DNA of 64,000 nucleotides from Thunnus maccoyii (Eukaryota > Chordata > Actinopteri > Scombriformes > Scombridae). Below, in pieces: positions 61,291-64,000 of this stretch (its first letter is position 1; every line of letters begins with the position of its first letter). The notes under the pieces were generated by a model. The model was not told the origin of the DNA. It made no database searches and saw nothing but the letters and a program-made list of their open reading frames with translations. Position numbers and translations under genes: made by a program. The stretch spans positions 23,906,001 to 23,970,000 of the forward strand of contig NC_056540.1 of assembly GCF_910596095.1 (NCBI RefSeq), written 5' to 3'.

Positions 61291-63472
61291 CCCTGTGTGT
61301 CCGTCTGAAGGTCCTGGAGAGAGCTCTTCCCATCGCAGAGAAGAACCTGGTGATGGCATTCCCTTTCTTCGTCACAAGGTGCCGGCAGAAAGAGGAAGTC
61401 AAGAATTCTTCCATGTCCGGGTCCTCTGAAATCATCAAAATCAACACATACTCTGCACAGCCCCACTCCTTCGCCAAGTCTTTGAACACCGCCTTGTCGA
61501 GTTTTTCAAATGTGTCTGGGGTTATTGTTAATTTTACTTCCTCGACTTCGGCCCATATCCTCCGGAAGAGACGCCGGATGATGACCTCTGGCTGTGATAC
61601 GGTCCACTTCACCTTGGCCTTGTTATAGACTCGAGAAACCAGCCTTTCCACGAGGAATAGGACTGACATCTCTTTTCTCTTCGCAAGTTCCTGTGAAGAC
61701 CGAGATTGTGTCTCCTCAGTTTCAGAGGTTGCCACGGCAGCAGGTGTCAAAGATTCCTGCTCCTCCTCTGCGTTGACCACTACTGACTGTGTCTGTGACA
61801 GTGACTCAGGGTGTTGTAACGCCAGTGTGACTCTGTCGGAGTGGCTGGCAGCCTGGGTTTTCTGCCACCAGTTGATGAGAGCAAGGAAACAGCGGACTTT
61901 CTTGCGTATGTCCTCATACATGGCAGCATCAACCTGAGGAACAGCCACCGCCTTCCTCCTCATGGCCTTTGGAATGATTTCCGGCATCATGTTCCCATAT
62001 TTGATGTAGCAGTAAATCATCTCAGTGAGTTCTTTGGTGATTACCACTACATTGGTGCCAGCAGGTGTTTTATATCTGGGAAATACACAAAGCTCATTCC
62101 CGCCTTTGTCTTTTTGTATCTCCCCGTCCTCCTCCGTTAACAGATGGTCGACACTCTTGAAGATGACCTCCATCGACTGGTTGCTTACAGCTTTACACTT
62201 GTGATGGAATTTCTTCTTCAGTTGTGTCACCATGCGATGTATCGACGCTTTGGCGACGAGCTTTGCAAAGAAGTTCTTTATAAGGCTGCTCGCTCTTTTC
62301 AGAGACACTCTGCCCTTATGTTTGGATGCTCTAATTAAAGTCTTGACCTCACTGGCAATCATTTTAGCAATGTCCTTAGACACAACCTCAATGTCAGAAG
62401 AAGTCTCAGACTTCAGCAGCTCATACTCAGAATCTTCTACATCCTGGAAAAGAGGCTCTGTGATGTCATCAACAGCTTTTTCAATGATCTCCTGGACAAC
62501 TTTAGCTGTTTCAACCACAAATGGGTCTTGCGGTGACTCCTCCTCAGCTTGTGGCTCCTCCTCGTCTTCTTCCTCCAGATCCGGCAAGACAAATGGGTCT
62601 TGTGGTGGCTCTTCCTCAGCTTGTGGCTCCTCCTCCTCCTGTGACTGACAGCTGTCACTGTCATCTTCGTCCTCCGGATCCTGCAAGACAAATGGGTCTT
62701 GTGGTGGCTCTTCCTCAGATTGTGGCTCCTCCTCCTCCTGTGACTGACAGCTGTCACTGTCGTCTTCGTCCTCCGGATCCTGCAAGACAAATGGGTCTTG
62801 TGGTGGCTCTTCCTCAGATTGTGGCTCCTCCTCCTCCTGTGACTGACAGCTGTCATTGTCATCTTTGTCCCAAAGATCCTTAAAAAATAGCTGTGAGCTG
62901 GTCGTCATTTGGGAGGAAGACCGGCTCCCTCTCTTCTGACGTGCTCGGGGTGTACACATTTTTATTTTGCCACATCTTTTCACAAACCTTTTCAACATTT
63001 TTGAGGTGAGGATAATCATATTGTTCAATCTGCTGGGGCGTGTGACGTGCTGGCTTATTCCAGACTCGGTGGTGTTAGCAGCAGAGAGGGCAGAGCTGAC
63101 ACTCTTTGTGACCTCTTTAGCCAGCAAGTTTGTCAGACGTTCAGAGCTGACACACTTGGGTTGGTCCTCCAAGTCCAGAGCTTCAGCAAAGCTCTGACCC
63201 AGTGTGTCGCCCAGTTTTGTCTGAACTTCCTCCTCAGAAATGGTGACACTCCTGTTCTTGAGCGAACCCAAACAGGAGTTTGTCACTGCTTGAATAATTT
63301 CAAGCATCAGCTCAGCAAGAAAGATTTTGGTGGCATTGTCAGGAAAACCGCTTTTCAACAGAGTCCACTGGTCCTCTGTCATCCTGTTAACAAAGGTTTG
63401 GATTGGCGGGCGAAAAATTTCAACTGTGATCTCCAGCATCTCCTTTGAGCAAGAGTTTCCTGTTCTATTCAT
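61277..63472 (-). CDS. uncharacterised 731-aa intronless protein (orphan family, copy B)
   Basis: A single uninterrupted ORF of 731 codons. I do not recognise the family. The start ATG at 63472 gives MNRTGNSCSKEMLEITVEIF. Visible layout: an amphipathic helical N-terminus (1-150) with LLAKEVTKSVSSALSAA; a basic Ser-rich patch (about 165-195); an acidic tandem repeat of 33-residue units (about 197-321); a second helical segment with SKDIAKMIASEVKTLIRA; then a well-ordered core (about 425-545) with RYKTPAGTNVVVITKELTEM and MYEDIRKKVRCFLALINWWQ; a Ser/Thr/Glu-rich linker; and a C-terminal helical block with WTVSQPEVIIRRLFRRIWAE, ending in a basic tail. No signal peptide, membrane segment or known catalytic motif is evident. 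The broken copy at 53458-54741 preserves the core and C-terminal block, so these are the constrained parts. The lack of introns suggests a retro-derived or young duplicated gene. It lies among transposons, but I see no transposase or polymerase hallmark in it. Confidence 0.75.
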   Translation of the reverse strand: MNRTGNSCSKEMLEITVEIFRPPIQTFVNRMTEDQWTLLKSGFPDNATKIFLAELMLEIIQAVTNSCLGSLKNRSVTISEEEVQTKLGDTLGQSFAEALDLEDQPKCVSSERLTNLLAKEVTKSVSSALSAANTTESGISQHVTRPSRLNNMIILTSKMLKRFVKRCGKIKMCTPRARQKRGSRSSSQMTTSSQLFFKDLWDKDDNDSCQSQEEEEPQSEEEPPQDPFVLQDPEDEDDSDSCQSQEEEEPQSEEEPPQDPFVLQDPEDEDDSDSCQSQEEEEPQAEEEPPQDPFVLPDLEEEDEEEPQAEEESPQDPFVVETAKVVQEIIEKAVDDITEPLFQDVEDSEYELLKSETSSDIEVVSKDIAKMIASEVKTLIRASKHKGRVSLKRASSLIKNFFAKLVAKASIHRMVTQLKKKFHHKCKAVSNQSMEVIFKSVDHLLTEEDGEIQKDKGGNELCVFPRYKTPAGTNVVVITKELTEMIYCYIKYGNMMPEIIPKAMRRKAVAVPQVDAAMYEDIRKKVRCFLALINWWQKTQAASHSDRVTLALQHPESLSQTQSVVVNAEEEQESLTPAAVATSETEETQSRSSQELAKRKEMSVLFLVERLVSRVYNKAKVKWTVSQPEVIIRRLFRRIWAEVEEVKLTITPDTFEKLDKAVFKDLAKEWGCAEYVLILMISEDPDMEEFLTSSFCRHLVTKKGNAITRFFSAMGRALSRTFRRTHRVGVM
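62510..62880 (-). repeat. 99-bp coding tandem repeat inside the orphan ORF
   Basis: The 99-bp unit encodes DDSDSCQSQEEEEPQSEEEP plus PQDPFVLQDPEDE (33 aa). Three near-identical units (landmark CAAATGGGTCTTG at 62590, 62689 and 62788) are followed by one shortened unit 72 bp away. It is strongly acidic, and each unit ends in a QDPFVLQDPED patch. Confidence 0.92.
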
Positions 63473-63647
63473 GGTGATTGTTATGATGTTTTATCTTCGA
63501 TGCTTGATGATTGATGCTTAATGCGCTCTGTGTACTGCACTGGGCTCAGTTTTCACGTACTAATGTGAAAAGTTAAACACGTCGAATAGACAGAATTGAG
63601 ATATATACATGTGGTTCTGGGTCTATGAAGGGTACAGTATTTCACAG

Positions 63648-63727
63648 GATCAAAAAAGATCAAAGACGGTCAAAGAAGATCAAAAACGGTCAAAGACGGT
63701 CAAAGAAGATCAAAGACGGTCAAAGGA
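63648..63727. repeat. 10-bp-period tandem array upstream of the orphan ORF
   Basis: Eight decamers of the form GATCAAAGAC or GGTCAAAGAA in mixed order, 175-255 bp upstream of the start codon at 63472. GATCAAAG matches the TCF/LEF core, and GGTCAAAG resembles a nuclear-receptor half site. Confidence 0.85.
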
Positions 63728-63889
63728 ACAAAGCCACTGATCTCTATGATGTCACAGATCACAGGAGCCACATTCCATAAACCCCGCCCCAAAGCAGCGA
63801 TTGTTGCTCAGCAACTGTTGCTAAGCGGCTCCAGCACCCTTTGGCAGATTGTGCTGTAGAATTTAGTGTCTTTTTAAAGTCTGAAATGA

Positions 63890-64000
63890 TTTTCAAAGTT
63901 GAAATCAGTTTGATTTGACTTTTTTACTCTCAGTAACAACTGCAGACCAAAAGTAGTGGTTTGGTCTCCCTGACTGATATATTATTATATATGACATCAT
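63890..64000. mobile_element. partial dispersed DNA element at the right edge (reverse)
   Basis: The inverse of 2340-2390: ATGATGTCATATATAATAAT followed by CAGTCAGGGAGACCAAACCA. It continues beyond the window. Confidence 0.7.

Noticed and set aside
61131-61628. 165-codon plus-strand ORF
   Set aside because: It reads through the minisatellite and then antisense to the orphan ORF; the minus-strand frame is far longer and has a homologous copy.
62521-62883. Pro/Leu-rich plus-strand ORF over the acidic repeat
   Set aside because: Repeat-driven antisense shadow; copy A supports the minus-strand reading.

Overview
The window is a stretch of teleost fish genome. Vertebrate gene structures with short GT-AG introns, long CA/GT microsatellites and many copies of short non-autonomous DNA transposons point to a ray-finned fish. 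A spiny-rayed (percomorph) fish is my inference from the compact introns and repeat style. No species can be named from the sequence alone.

Layout of the conserved part (1-48 kb). Four protein genes lie on the minus strand in the order rab28 (only coding exon 1, 2763-2837; the rest runs off the left edge), nkx3.2/bapx1 (two exons, 10405-11999), bod1l1 (30 coding exons, 24111-37452) and aurkb (10 coding exons, 42280-47820). A tRNA-Leu(AAG) gene lies between bod1l1 and aurkb (39835-39916, minus). RAB28, NKX3-2 and BOD1L1 are also neighbours in tetrapods, so this is an old linkage block. The 12 kb between nkx3.2 and bod1l1 holds no gene but has several patches of high-complexity sequence that look like candidate regulatory elements. 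I worked out exon boundaries for the genes by hand from splice motifs and reading phase. The bod1l1 exons sum to 5103 nt (1700 aa) and the aurkb exons to 1014 nt (337 aa), both in frame throughout.

Layout of the accessory part (48-64 kb). This is dense in transposons: a decayed PIF/Harbinger element with its transposase and an opposite-strand accessory-gene remnant, hAT fragments including a ZMYM1/DUF4371-like transposase pseudogene, MITEs and tetranucleotide arrays. Within it sit two copies of an unfamiliar gene. One is a broken plus-strand copy at about 53458-54741. The other is an intact, intronless 731-codon ORF on the minus strand (61277-63472). The intact copy carries an acidic 33-residue tandem repeat, is followed by a hairpin-forming 85-bp minisatellite in its probable 3' UTR, and has a 10-bp-period array upstream of its start. 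I do not recognise the family, and it is the best candidate in the window for something undescribed.

Functional reading. rab28 (ciliary trafficking), nkx3.2 (skeletal patterning, jaw joint), bod1l1 (replication-fork protection, chromatin) and aurkb (chromosomal passenger kinase) do not form one pathway; their adjacency is inherited linkage. Promoter sequence fits some roles: a perfect RFX X-box lies upstream of rab28, and three evenly spaced CCAAT boxes plus a CHR-like motif lie upstream of aurkb.
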